Counted from the stretch's first letter, positions 14,661-23,053 are shown. The stretch: DNA of 39,523 bases from Verrucomicrobiota bacterium (GCA_009927835.1 RFMG01000247.1:1-39523), one strand, 5' to 3'. Numbers and translations are program-made. Notes: a model not told the origin generated them from the sequence alone.

Positions 14661-15787
14661 CCGTGGAGATCGGCCAGACTGGGCTGTGAAATTTCGGGAT
14701 ACTCATACACGTCGCCCCGGTAATTCTTCAGGATCACCCTGTCATCCGCCATTCCCACAATGTAGTTCGGGCCGATCGGAATCTTGCCTCCCCCTCCCGG
14801 TCCGTCCACCACATAGGTCGGGACGGCATAGCCGGTGGTGTGCCCGCGCAACTGCTCCAGAATCTCCTGCCCCTCGCGTATCGTCGTGCGAAGATGAGCA
14901 GAACCGGTGATCAGGTCACACTGGTAAAGATAGTAAGGCCGAACCCTGCACAGGAGTAGTTTGTGGAACAACTCCTTCAGAATCTCCGCCCGGTCATTCA
15001 CTCCCTTGAGCAGAACACTCTGGTTCCCCAGGGGGATCCCTGCATCCGCCAAACGCTCCAATGCCAAGCGGACTTCGCCGGTTAACTCCTTGGGGTGATT
15101 GGAGTGAATGCTCATCCAAAGGGGGTGATGGGTCTTCAACATGGCCACCAGTTCGGGGGTGATCCTTTGGGGAAGGAAAATCGGGATCCGGGTTCCGATC
15201 CGCACAAACTCAAGGCTCGGAATCCTCCTTAAGCGGGTCAAGATCCCGTTTAATTTCGCATCAGACAAAAGCAAAGGATCCCCGCCCGAAAGAAGGACGT
15301 CGCGGACCTCAGGATGCTTCTCCAGATAGGAGAACGCCCCATCCAGATCGACCGTCAGCTCCTGCTCCCCCGCTCCACTGACCACACGGCTTCGGGTGCA
15401 GTAACGGCAGTAGGAGGCGCAGCGGTCCGTCACAAGAAGAAGGGCGCGGTCCGGATACCGGTGTACCAGTCCCGGGACCGGCATGTTCGAATCCTCCCCG
15501 CAAGGATCGATCAGTTCATCCGCAGCCGTGTTCGACTCCTCAATGCGCGGAACAACCTGCCGCCGGATCGGGCAGTCGGGATCCTTCCGGTCCAACAGGC
15601 TGAAAAAGTGGGGGGTGATACCCAGGGCCAGCTTCTTTCCCGCAAGGATGGTCCCGGCACGCTCTTCCCGTGTGAGCGTGAGACGACTCTCGAGCTGCTC
15701 CAGGGTCTGGATTCGGTTCCGCAGTTGCCATGACCAGTCGGCCCAATCCGAGCAGGATACCGAACCCCAATTCTCCGACCTCACCAT
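14657..15787 (-). CDS. kamA: Lysine 2,3-aminomutase (radical SAM)
   Basis: Interconverts L-alpha-lysine and L-beta-lysine with SAM, a 4Fe-4S cluster and PLP. The 376-residue protein has the radical SAM triad Cys123, Cys127 and Cys130 (CASYCRYC), the PLP lysine Lys335 in PGGGGKIPI, and both lysine-binding aspartates, Asp291 (YQCDLITG) and Asp328 (VDGPGGGGK). These favour a free-lysine mutase over the EF-P modifier EpmB, although the shorter length leaves EpmB-like use open. The ATG at 15787 has AAAGAG six bases upstream; the longer frame to 15868 is not supported. It heads the operon that runs into rlmI and the hem genes. Beta-lysine can serve as an osmolyte or be degraded; no ablB partner is present here. 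Confidence 0.92.
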   Translation of the reverse strand: MVRSENWGSVSCSDWADWSWQLRNRIQTLEQLESRLTLTREERAGTILAGKKLALGITPHFFSLLDRKDPDCPIRRQVVPRIEESNTAADELIDPCGEDSNMPVPGLVHRYPDRALLLVTDRCASYCRYCTRSRVVSGAGEQELTVDLDGAFSYLEKHPEVRDVLLSGGDPLLLSDAKLNGILTRLRRIPSLEFVRIGTRIPIFLPQRITPELVAMLKTHHPLWMSIHSNHPKELTGEVRLALERLADAGIPLGNQSVLLKGVNDRAEILKELFHKLLLCRVRPYYLYQCDLITGSAHLRTTIREGQEILEQLRGHTTGYAVPTYVVDGPGGGGKIPIGPNYIVGMADDRVILKNYRGDVYEYPEISQPSLADLHG

Positions 15788-15842
15788 GGGAAACTCTTTG
15801 GCTTTCAACGTTATTTTTGAATTTAGCCCATGAAAGGTCCTG

Positions 15843-15900
15843 CACCATCCAAAACTAGCAGGTTCCAAGGGTGCAAGGATTCCGCTTCCCTGGGATGGTG
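15843..15900 (-). other. Possible RNA hairpin between kimA and kamA
   Basis: GGATGGTG and CACCATCC (15893-15900 and 15843-15850) are perfect 8-base complements. Directly adjacent, CCTG (15889-15892) pairs with CAGG (15859-15862), with an 8-base bulge on one side. There is no T-run after it, so it is not a classical terminator. It could be a leader structure of the kamA operon or chance. Confidence 0.3.
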
Positions 15901-15920
15901 GCTCCGATCCATCTCAAATC

Positions 15921-17894
15921 TCAAACACGAACCGGTAAAACAAAGAACGGCATCCCCTGCTTGAAGAACTCCCTTTGGAGAACAAAAACGGTGAAGTTGT
16001 GAAGTAACCTTGTGAAGAAGGTCTCTTTCTGGAAAACCAGCTGTCCTCCGAAAAAAATCGAGTTCGGAAATCTCCTCCATAACTTGCCCGCCAACTCCTG
16101 CGCCCCGGAGACCACGTCGGGGCCAATTTCATACACCGACTCCGCATACACCCCATGGGCGCGCATATATTCGGCATATCGCTCCGCGTCCCGCTTGACG
16201 GAGGTCTGCAAATTGCCGATTTCACTTACCCCCTTGAAGTTTCCCGCATCCACCACCCCCACCTCCGCGAAAATAAAGTTTTTAAAAACATGCGGAAACA
16301 TCCTCTGGACGGCAAACAGGGTGTGAATCCCGAGCCCATTGAATCCATTGACGAAAAGAACGGCTGTTTTTGCATCAGGGTCCGGATCCCTGGGGAGATG
16401 GCCTGCGTCGATAGGGGTCAGCTCAAACGCCTCGATCAGGGAGTCAAGACGCTTCAACTGCGCCTGTGCACGCCGATAGTGGTGCTTGATCCCAAACGCC
16501 ACCAAAATCAAAGCCCCCGTGACCAGAAGGGTGATCCATCCTCCGTGATCGAACTTGATGATGCTCAAAGCGACCAGAATCGTGCCCGTGAGGATGAATC
16601 CCACGCCGTTGATCAGCAGTTTCTTTCTCCAATGGGGACTGTGATCCCGCTCCGTCAACCAGTGAACCACCATGCCCAACTGGCTAAGGGAAAAGGTCAC
16701 AAAAACATTGATTGCATAAAGCACGACCAGCCAGCTGACCGATCCGCGTGACACCCAGATCAGGAAAAGGGAGGAAGCCCCCATGATCACTACCCCGTTC
16801 TGGGACACAAATCGGTCGCTGAGCGATGCAAAGCGGCTCGGCATCCAGCGATCCAGGGCCAGGTTGGACAAGACGCCGGGTCCGCCTAAAAAACCGGTCT
16901 GTGCGGCAATAAATAAAATGGCAGCAGCCGAGAGCATGGCTCCCCAAACAAATCCACCCGACAGCCAGGTGGGCCAGGTGGAGGTGATCTCCCTGAAAAG
17001 GACCGCATTCAGCGTCATCCCCTCCTGCGGAACGGTATGGTAGAGGAGATACATGAACAAAAGCCCCCCCACCATGAAGGCAAGGGAAACCCCGATGTAC
17101 ACCATGGTGCGCTTCCCGGTTTCGACCCGGGGCTCCCGAAGAACGGAAAGTCCGTTGCTCACCGCCTCAATTCCGGTGTAACTACCCGCACCCAGACTGT
17201 ACGCCGTTAAGAGAACCGCCCCGATCCTCCACCATCCCAGCTCCTGGTGTGCGGCAATCACGTCCTGGGAGGTCATGGCCACCAATTCCGGAAGGTTGCC
17301 GGCATGGGCAAAAAAGCCGTACACAATCATAAACCCATGGGTGATCAAAAAAGAAAAAAAGATCGGCACACAAAAGACGACCGACTCCTTCACGCCGCGC
17401 AGGTTCAGAAGGGTAAGTGCCATGCCAATCGCCAGGGTCATGGTCAACTTCCAGGGCAACCACGCGGAGGGCAACACGGAGAAGAGCGCATCTGCACCCG
17501 CAGCGACGGATAGCGCGATGGTTAAAACATAATCGACCAGCAACGCACATCCGCTGACGACTCCGACAGACGGAGTCAGAAGCTTGCTGGCGACCAAATA
17601 TCCCCCGCCTCCCCCAGGAAAGAGTTCGATGATCTGCGAGTAACTGGCGCAAATCACCGCAATCGTGAAGATCGATCCAGCGGCGACGAACAAGGAAAGA
17701 GCCGGGTGGGACATCAGCGCCCGCATCGTTTCCTCGGGACCGTAACAGGCGGAGGACAGTCCGTCCGCACCCAACCCCACCCAAGCCAATACAGCGACCA
17801 GGGAAACCTTATGAAAAAGCCCGCGATCGGAGATCTTCAGGGCTTTCCCGATAAAAAGACTCCTGACCCAACCACCCCAACTTTGGTTTTTCAT
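15921..17894 (-). CDS. kimA: KimA-like high-affinity potassium importer (APC superfamily)
   Basis: A 657-residue membrane protein with about 12 helices (residues 30-455) and a soluble C-terminal domain of about 200 residues. It resembles B. subtilis KimA (formerly YdaO) throughout: FIGKALK near the start, ADGLSSACYGPEE in helix 1, ASYSQIIELFPGGGGGYLVA, LVDYVLTIALSVAAGADA, TGIEAVSNGL, and a C-terminus LLHNFTVFVLQREFF. KimA imports K+ with H+ and its dimeric C-terminal domain binds c-di-AMP, which inhibits transport. An upstream c-di-AMP riboswitch strengthens the potassium assignment over an amino-acid permease. The ATG at 17894 follows a leader of about 220 bases. The stop is 133 bases from kamA, so kimA and kamA may form one transcript. 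Confidence 0.9.
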   Translation of the reverse strand: MKNQSWGGWVRSLFIGKALKISDRGLFHKVSLVAVLAWVGLGADGLSSACYGPEETMRALMSHPALSLFVAAGSIFTIAVICASYSQIIELFPGGGGGYLVASKLLTPSVGVVSGCALLVDYVLTIALSVAAGADALFSVLPSAWLPWKLTMTLAIGMALTLLNLRGVKESVVFCVPIFFSFLITHGFMIVYGFFAHAGNLPELVAMTSQDVIAAHQELGWWRIGAVLLTAYSLGAGSYTGIEAVSNGLSVLREPRVETGKRTMVYIGVSLAFMVGGLLFMYLLYHTVPQEGMTLNAVLFREITSTWPTWLSGGFVWGAMLSAAAILFIAAQTGFLGGPGVLSNLALDRWMPSRFASLSDRFVSQNGVVIMGASSLFLIWVSRGSVSWLVVLYAINVFVTFSLSQLGMVVHWLTERDHSPHWRKKLLINGVGFILTGTILVALSIIKFDHGGWITLLVTGALILVAFGIKHHYRRAQAQLKRLDSLIEAFELTPIDAGHLPRDPDPDAKTAVLFVNGFNGLGIHTLFAVQRMFPHVFKNFIFAEVGVVDAGNFKGVSEIGNLQTSVKRDAERYAEYMRAHGVYAESVYEIGPDVVSGAQELAGKLWRRFPNSIFFGGQLVFQKETFFTRLLHNFTVFVLQREFFKQGMPFFVLPVRV

Positions 17895-17936
17895 CTTCGC
17901 GCAACGAACGAATGGGACCTCAACATCAGAGGAAAT

Positions 17937-17960
17937 CTTCGGCGTCCTTTTCGCGCGAAG
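17937..17960 (-). other. Candidate expression-platform hairpin after the riboswitch
   Basis: In the kimA leader, CTTCG-C-GCG pairs with CGC-CGAAG around a loop AAAAGGA: an 8-base stem with one bulged C. It lies between the 3' strand of the aptamer's P1 helix and the kimA start. No U-run follows, so a translational or anti-terminator role is as likely as termination. The pairing was read by eye only. Confidence 0.35.
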
Positions 17961-17969
17961 CTCCTTGCA

Positions 17970-18092
17970 GATGCCGGCGAGGTTAGCTGACGGGCTGGGT
18001 CCACAAGGTGACCCCGTCAGGCGGTTACCCGCCCCGTACGCCCCTTCCCCAAGTTTCCTTGGGGATTTTGGTTCCCCCGCTACCGGCCAGTC
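17970..18092 (-). ncRNA. c-di-AMP riboswitch (ydaO/yuaA class)
   Basis: In the kimA leader, read on the minus strand, the 5' block TAGCGGGGGAACC (around 18070-18082) and the 3' block CGTCAGCTAACCTCG (around 17978-17992) are the two hallmark segments of the ydaO class. They resemble the known AGCGGGGGACC and CCGUCAGCUAACCUCG. The closing P1 helix is GCCGG with CCGGC (18083-18087 and 17973-17978). Internal hairpins (CCCCAAG/CTTGGGG; GGCGGGTAACCGCC) fill the middle. This class turns off K+ uptake and cell-wall genes when c-di-AMP is high; here the regulated gene is the KimA-like importer. Exact ends are approximate. Confidence 0.87.
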
Positions 18093-18123
18093 GCAGGGCC
18101 GGAATTAGGCTGTAACTAATACA

Positions 18124-18151
18124 AATCTATTATCCTCACTGCCCATGTCAA
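18124..18151 (-). promoter_or_regulatory. Sigma-70-type promoter of the riboswitch-kimA transcript
   Basis: A perfect TTGACA (18146-18151) is followed after 16 bases by TAGATT (18124-18129), placing the start near 18117 and just upstream of the riboswitch aptamer. It lies in the AT-rich gap between thrS and the leader. Confidence 0.7.
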
Positions 18152-18231
18152 CTCGACCCCATGACCGCTCGGGCTTAAGATCTTTTCTGGCACATTTCTT
18201 TTTGTGATTTATATTGTTGACAGTCAATTAC

Positions 18232-20037
18232 TTAAGATTTTCTTTTCTTGACTAAATCCAAAATACGGTCCTTCACCTCCGCGACCGACTGAGCCCCCTC
18301 ATCCCCCTTTTCGCGACTCCTCACCGCCACCTGGGCAGCCTCCGCCTCACGATTCCCGCAAACCAAAAGGAAGGGTACTTTTTCCAATTGCCCACGACGG
18401 ATCTGGGCACCCAGCTTGTCCCCTTTTTTGTCGACCGAGACCCGTAATCCTGCTGCCTTGAAATCCTCCGCGCACGTTTCCGCATACGCCACCATCTGGT
18501 CGTTGACCGGAAGAAAACGAGCCTGCTCGGGTGCCAGCCAAACCGGGAACGCCCCGCGAAAATGCTCGATCAGGACCCCCGTGAAGCGCTCCAAGGAACC
18601 GAACGGCGCCCGATGAACCATGACGGGGCGATGCTTCTGATTATCCGCACCCGTATAGGTCAGATCAAATCGCTCGGGCAAATTATAATCAACCTGGACG
18701 GTTCCCAACTGCCACTCCCGTCCGATCACGTCCTTCACCACAAAATCGATCTTCGGACCATAAAACGCCGCCTCTCCCGGCTCTTCGCTCGTCCTGACCC
18801 CCAGTTTCTTGGCTGCTTCCTTCACCGCTCTCTCCGCTTTGTCCCACCCATCCTTCGATCCCACATATTTGTCCGAAGCCGGATCCCTCAATCCGACCCG
18901 CACCCGAAAATCCCCGATTCCCAGGGTGTCGAGAACTAGCCTCACCATTTCCAGACACCCCTCGACCTCCTTGGCGACCTGCTCCTCCGTGCAAAACAGA
19001 TGGGCATCATCCTGGGTGAACCCGCGCACTCGGGTCATCCCGTTCAGCTCTCCCGACTGCTCCCACCGATACACCGTCCCAAATTCCGCCAAACGAACCG
19101 GCAAATCCCGATACGACCTGGGTCGGGAGGCATAAATCCGGATATGCATGGGACAATTCATCGGTTTGAGCAAATACCCCTCGATCTCCCCCTTGGTGAT
19201 CCTGTTGCTCAGTTCCGCACAAGAGCATCCTTCTTTCGCAAGCTTCTCCATCGTATCCCGATCGACCAACGGAGGATACTGAGACTCCTGGTAGTACGGG
19301 AAATGCCCGGAGGTGCGGTAAAGACCAAGCCGACCGATGTGCGGGGTAAAGACCTGCTCGTACCCGCGCTTCCCGAGTTCCTCCAAAAGAAACTTCTGCA
19401 TCTCATGCCGGACAATCGCCCCATGGGGGGTCCACATCACCAGTCCCTGCCCCACCTCATCATCGATCAGGAACAGATCCAACTCCTTGCCCAGTTTGCG
19501 ATGATCGCGCTGAAGGGCTTCCTCCTGCGCCTTCAGATTGACCTCGAGCTCCTCCTGGGTCGGAAAAGCCGTTCCGTAGATCCGTTGAAGCATCTTGTTC
19601 TTTTCGTCACCCCGATGATATGCCCCCGCCAAACGAAGCAACTTGAAGGCCTTGATTTCACCCGTGCTCTTGACATGGGTTCCGGCACACAGATCGGTGA
19701 ACTCCCCGTTTGTGTAAAAAGAAATCGCCTCCCCTTCTGGAATGTCTCCCAGGCGACCGATTTTGTAAGACTGTTTTTTGCCCTCAAAAAATGCCTTTGC
19801 TTCGGCACGACTCACCTCCTTGCGGGTGAACGGTTGATTTTCCTTCACCACCTTTTTCATCTCGGACTCGATCTTGGCAAAATCCTCATCACTCAAGCGG
19901 TGGGCCAGATCAAAGTCATAATAAAACCCCGTATCCGTGGGCGGCCCGATGTCCAAGAGGGCATCCGGCCAGAGACGAAGCACCGCCGTCGCCAGCACGT
20001 GGGCGGTCGAGTGTCTCAGCTCCTCGAGTGGGGTCAT
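18232..20037 (-). CDS. thrS: Threonyl-tRNA synthetase lacking the TGS domain
   Basis: Charges tRNA-Thr. The protein begins directly with the editing domain (HSTAHVLATAV at about 9-19, the HxxxH zinc/editing motif), so the ~60-residue TGS domain of standard ThrRS is absent. It then has the class II catalytic domain with LKPMNCPMHIRIY, FGTVYRWEQSGEL, RGFTQDDAHLFC and VMVHRAPFGSLERF, and a C-terminal anticodon domain (about 505-601). The start was chosen at ATG 20037 because GAGG sits 6 bases upstream; ATG 20043 is also in frame but has no spacing to that site. It follows cysS by 15 bases, so the two synthetases form one unit. No clear terminator follows. Confidence 0.95.
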   Translation of the reverse strand: MTPLEELRHSTAHVLATAVLRLWPDALLDIGPPTDTGFYYDFDLAHRLSDEDFAKIESEMKKVVKENQPFTRKEVSRAEAKAFFEGKKQSYKIGRLGDIPEGEAISFYTNGEFTDLCAGTHVKSTGEIKAFKLLRLAGAYHRGDEKNKMLQRIYGTAFPTQEELEVNLKAQEEALQRDHRKLGKELDLFLIDDEVGQGLVMWTPHGAIVRHEMQKFLLEELGKRGYEQVFTPHIGRLGLYRTSGHFPYYQESQYPPLVDRDTMEKLAKEGCSCAELSNRITKGEIEGYLLKPMNCPMHIRIYASRPRSYRDLPVRLAEFGTVYRWEQSGELNGMTRVRGFTQDDAHLFCTEEQVAKEVEGCLEMVRLVLDTLGIGDFRVRVGLRDPASDKYVGSKDGWDKAERAVKEAAKKLGVRTSEEPGEAAFYGPKIDFVVKDVIGREWQLGTVQVDYNLPERFDLTYTGADNQKHRPVMVHRAPFGSLERFTGVLIEHFRGAFPVWLAPEQARFLPVNDQMVAYAETCAEDFKAAGLRVSVDKKGDKLGAQIRRGQLEKVPFLLVCGNREAEAAQVAVRSREKGDEGAQSVAEVKDRILDLVKKRKS

Positions 20038-20052
20038 CGTCATCCTCGGAAG

Positions 20053-21456
20053 CTAGGGATGGATTGGCTTTCGCACCAGTCGCCAGCTACCCGCCCCATC
20101 CCGCACCTCCCACCCACTCTTGGCCAACTCATCCCGCAACCGATCCGACTCCTTCCAATCCTTTGCCTTTCGGGCCGCCTCCCTCGCCTCCCCCAGGCTC
20201 CTGATCTCATCGGGTGGTTCTTCATTTTTTTCATAGGCTGGCTCCACCCCAAAGACTGCCAAAATCCGGTCCAGCCCTGCCAACTCCCTCGCGGCAGCCT
20301 CGGAGGAAAGGCCTGCTTTTCGTTTCTGTTCCAACTCCCCCACCGCCGAGTACATCGCGCCCAAAGCCCTGGGGGTCTCCAGATCCTCCCGTAGCGCATC
20401 CCAAGAAGTCTGAAAGGACCCCCAACCCACCCCTTTCGCTTCTTTGGAACTCTCCACCAGCCAACTCCGTAGTTTGCCCAGCCTCTCCCTGCCGTGATGA
20501 ACGGCACTCATGGTGTCCCAGGAAAAGTTCAAGGGCTGGCGATAGTGCCCCGAAAGAAGAACCAGCCGTAGATCCGATGCGTCCCATCCCCGTGAGGCCA
20601 CATCCTCCAGGGTATAGAGGTTCCCCAGGCTCTTGCTCATCTTCCGGTTGTCCACCAAAAGATGGGAAACATGGAACCAGTGACGGACAAAAGCTTTCCC
20701 GGTCGCTGCTTCGCTTTGCGCGATCTCATTTTCGTGATGGGGAAAAATCAGATCCGCCCCGCCACCGTGAAGGTCGATCGTCTCCCCCAAAATCTCCATC
20801 GCCATCGCACTGCACTCCAGATGCCAACCGGGTCGGCCTTTACCCCACGGGCTCTCCCAAAAAACCTCCCCGTCCTCCTGCTTGTACGCCTTCCACAGAA
20901 CAAAATCGGCCGCCTGCTCCCTCGCATACTCGTCCGCATCCGCCCGACCCGAGGCTCCCTCCCTGACTTCTCGTTCATCCAAATGGGAAAGCTTGCCGTA
21001 AGAAGCAAAGGATTGGACCCGAAAATAGACGGAACCTGCCGCCTCGTAGGCGTGCCCACCCTGGAGCAGTTTTTCAACCAATGAAATCTGCTTAGGAATA
21101 AACTCCGTTGCACGTGGCTCCCTGCTGGGCTTCTGTAGTCCAAGAGCCTGGCCATCCCTCCAAAAGCGGTCGGTCCATCCCTGGGTAAAATCTCCCAGCT
21201 TTTGTTTCGCTTCCCTGGCACCTCGGATCGTCTTGTCATCCACATCGGTCAAATTTCTGACGTGCACAACCTTACCCCCCGCCTCCTGCCATACCCGTAC
21301 CAAAAGATCCTGAACGACAAAGGTCCGGAAATTACCGATATGGGCAGGCCCATAAACCGTCGGTCCGCAGGCATAAAACTTGAGGGCCTTTCCATCCGCG
21401 GCCGAGAGCGGTTTCACCGATCTGGATGCTGTGTCGAATAGCCGAACCTCTTCCAT
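20053..21456 (-). CDS. cysS: Cysteinyl-tRNA synthetase
   Basis: A class I synthetase of 467 residues, normal length. The HIGH motif appears as HIGN within CGPTVYGPAHIGNFRTF, with zinc Cys at CGPTVY. The KMSKS motif is intact (NRKMSKSLGN), and the zinc site continues with HLECSAMAMEILG and the GGGADLIFPHHENEIAQSEA block. C-terminal helical anticodon domain follows. It is transcribed with thrS on the minus strand and divergent from the SGNH hydrolase; the two ATGs are only 17 bases apart, so a plus-strand promoter for the hydrolase would have to lie inside cysS. Confidence 0.96.
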   Translation of the reverse strand: MEEVRLFDTASRSVKPLSAADGKALKFYACGPTVYGPAHIGNFRTFVVQDLLVRVWQEAGGKVVHVRNLTDVDDKTIRGAREAKQKLGDFTQGWTDRFWRDGQALGLQKPSREPRATEFIPKQISLVEKLLQGGHAYEAAGSVYFRVQSFASYGKLSHLDEREVREGASGRADADEYAREQAADFVLWKAYKQEDGEVFWESPWGKGRPGWHLECSAMAMEILGETIDLHGGGADLIFPHHENEIAQSEAATGKAFVRHWFHVSHLLVDNRKMSKSLGNLYTLEDVASRGWDASDLRLVLLSGHYRQPLNFSWDTMSAVHHGRERLGKLRSWLVESSKEAKGVGWGSFQTSWDALREDLETPRALGAMYSAVGELEQKRKAGLSSEAAARELAGLDRILAVFGVEPAYEKNEEPPDEIRSLGEAREAARKAKDWKESDRLRDELAKSGWEVRDGAGSWRLVRKPIHP

Positions 21457-21473
21457 CCGTGAAATCTACGCGG

Positions 21474-22256
21474 ATGGGGACAAAACTTAAATCATTTCTC
21501 TGCCATAAGGTAAAACCCTATAAAAAGGCTGTGCTAAAAGTCCCAACTGCCCTCTGCTTAGCGGTCTTAGGATGCCTGGGTCAGGCATTTTCCCAAGCCA
21601 CCAACAGTGCGGCGATTCCCGTGCCGATGACCAAACCCGGCTGGATAGAGCGTCACGAATCGATGAATGCCAAAGCGAAGCAGGGAAACATTGACCTGAT
21701 TTACATCGGGGACTCCATTGTGCAGCGCTATGAAGGGGTCGGAAAACCCGTCTGGGATCACTACTACGCACCCAGGAATGCCCTCAATCTTGGAATCAGC
21801 GGAGATCGCACCCAGCACGTGATCTGGCGACTCGATCACGGGAATATTGACGGGATTCACCCAAAACTGGCGATTGTCATGATCGGCCAAAACAACGGGG
21901 GTCACAATACCGCCTCTGAGATCGCAGAGGGAGTCAGGGAGGTGGTTCAAAGGATCCGCACAAAACTACCCGACACCAAAATCCTGCTTCTTGGCATCTT
22001 CCAGCGCCGCGAGAAACCAACGCCGGAGCGGGCTGTCTTGGCCGAGGCGAACGAAATGATCGCCCGTCTGAGTGACTCCTCCGTCACCTACATCGATATC
22101 AACTCGATTTTTGTGCAACCCGATGGAACCATTCCCGCCTCTCTTATGCCTGACTTTGAGCATCCCAGTGAACTTGGCTTCCAGCGCTGGGCGGAGGCTA
22201 TCGAATCGAAGGTGGCCACTCTGATGGCTGACCAACCCATCCCCCCCATGCCTTAG
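21474..22256 (+). CDS. Secreted SGNH (GDSL) hydrolase
   Basis: A lipase/esterase-fold protein, probably periplasmic. Blocks of the SGNH family are present: block I IYIGDSIVQRYE (nucleophile Ser), block II NLGISGDRTQHV (oxyanion Gly), block III IVMIGQNNGGHN (Asn), and block V DFEHPSELGFQRW with the catalytic His. This matches the platelet-activating-factor-acetylhydrolase-like branch common in Planctomycetes and Verrucomicrobia. The signal segment is KVPTALCLAVLGCLGQAFSQA. The start is uncertain: ATG 21474 gives a long basic n-region, while GTG 21531 would give a compact signal peptide but has poorly spaced AAAGG. Substrate unknown. Three bases separate it from the next gene. Confidence 0.88.
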   Translation: MGTKLKSFLCHKVKPYKKAVLKVPTALCLAVLGCLGQAFSQATNSAAIPVPMTKPGWIERHESMNAKAKQGNIDLIYIGDSIVQRYEGVGKPVWDHYYAPRNALNLGISGDRTQHVIWRLDHGNIDGIHPKLAIVMIGQNNGGHNTASEIAEGVREVVQRIRTKLPDTKILLLGIFQRREKPTPERAVLAEANEMIARLSDSSVTYIDINSIFVQPDGTIPASLMPDFEHPSELGFQRWAEAIESKVATLMADQPIPPMP

Positions 22257-22259
22257 TTT

Positions 22260-23012
22260 ATGGATGTAACCTCCCTTCATCATACCCTAGCAACCGCTTT
22301 CTCCATGGGCGTGGTGGTGCTGCTCAGCCCTGAGGTGTTCATCCTGGCCTTGTTGATGGCGGCTCACAAATCACGGGCCCGGCTGAACTCGGTCGTTTTT
22401 TTTCTCGGTTCATCCATCGGTCTCTTTTTTGCCATCGGAGTCGGGCTTTGGATCACTCCCAACCCGACCCCCGGGGTGGAACATCCCTCATGGACCCACT
22501 TTGCCGTCCGGGCAGGCATCGGAACCGCCCTGCTTTGCGTAGCGATCTACCGAACTTGGCAATTTCTCACAGGAAAAGACGACCGCAAACCGAAGCCAAA
22601 ATCCCCTCCAGGCGGGCTGAGGGCCAGGTTCCTCGACCTTTTCCCCTCGATGAACACCAGTGCCGAGCCACCCATCAACTTTCACTATCTTTCGAGCACT
22701 TTCCTCATCGGCCTATTCACTACGGGACTTCACCCCAAAACCTCAATTCTCGCCATCACCGTCGGTCACCAAATCACCCGGGCAAGCGGTGATTTTGCCA
22801 AGATCTCCGCGTTCCTCCTTTTTAGTTTCCTATCCCTCCTGCCTGCAATTCTACCCCTTCTTTTGGCCATCTTCCGTCCGGAGGCAGGCCCGATGATCAA
22901 GCAAAAGTGCTCCGACTTTTTGGAGAAAAATGGCCGTTGGATTGGCGCCCTGATCTGTTTTGCCTTCGCAATTGTTCTCTGGAAAGATGCCCTCTCCGCC
23001 ATGCCCCGCTGA
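22260..23012 (+). CDS. Multi-pass membrane protein, GAP/LysE-like
   Basis: A 250-residue protein with about six membrane helices and a cytoplasmic Lys/Pro-rich loop at about 105-140 (GKDDRKPKPKSPPGGLRARF). The N-terminal pattern (TAFSMGVVVLLSPEVFILALLMA) with a conserved-looking proline in helix 1, and the repeated halves, resemble the LysE/GAP exporter superfamily. Substrate cannot be deduced. It starts three bases after the SGNH hydrolase and ends 41 bases before hemB, so the three probably share a transcript. A small exporter behind a secreted hydrolase is plausible but unproven. Confidence 0.8.
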   Translation: MDVTSLHHTLATAFSMGVVVLLSPEVFILALLMAAHKSRARLNSVVFFLGSSIGLFFAIGVGLWITPNPTPGVEHPSWTHFAVRAGIGTALLCVAIYRTWQFLTGKDDRKPKPKSPPGGLRARFLDLFPSMNTSAEPPINFHYLSSTFLIGLFTTGLHPKTSILAITVGHQITRASGDFAKISAFLLFSFLSLLPAILPLLLAIFRPEAGPMIKQKCSDFLEKNGRWIGALICFAFAIVLWKDALSAMPR

Positions 23013-23053
23013 TTCTGGCGTAGGATACTCTTTTCCAGTAATGTCTCTTCTTC

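Noticed and set aside
14657..15787. Assignment of kamA as EpmB (EF-P lysylation)
   Set aside because: Both free-lysine-binding Asp residues and a PGGGGK PLP motif are present and no efp/epmA is adjacent, so lysine 2,3-aminomutase is preferred, though not proven.
15787..15868. Longer kamA start at 15868
   Set aside because: The extra 27 residues resemble translated leader sequence and cover the inverted repeat; ATG 15787 has a suitable upstream AAAGAG.
15921..17894. Generic amino-acid/polyamine permease call
   Set aside because: The C-terminal domain and LLHNFTVFVLQREFF ending, with a c-di-AMP riboswitch upstream, fit KimA-type potassium importers better.
18152..18231. Intrinsic terminator after thrS
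   Set aside because: Only a 5-base TTGAC/GTCAA stem without a U-run is visible; not enough to call.
19000..20394. A long plus-strand open frame (464 codons) opposite thrS and the end of cysS
   Set aside because: It is antisense to two certain synthetase genes, has no domain-like pattern, and such frames are common opposite GC-biased codons.
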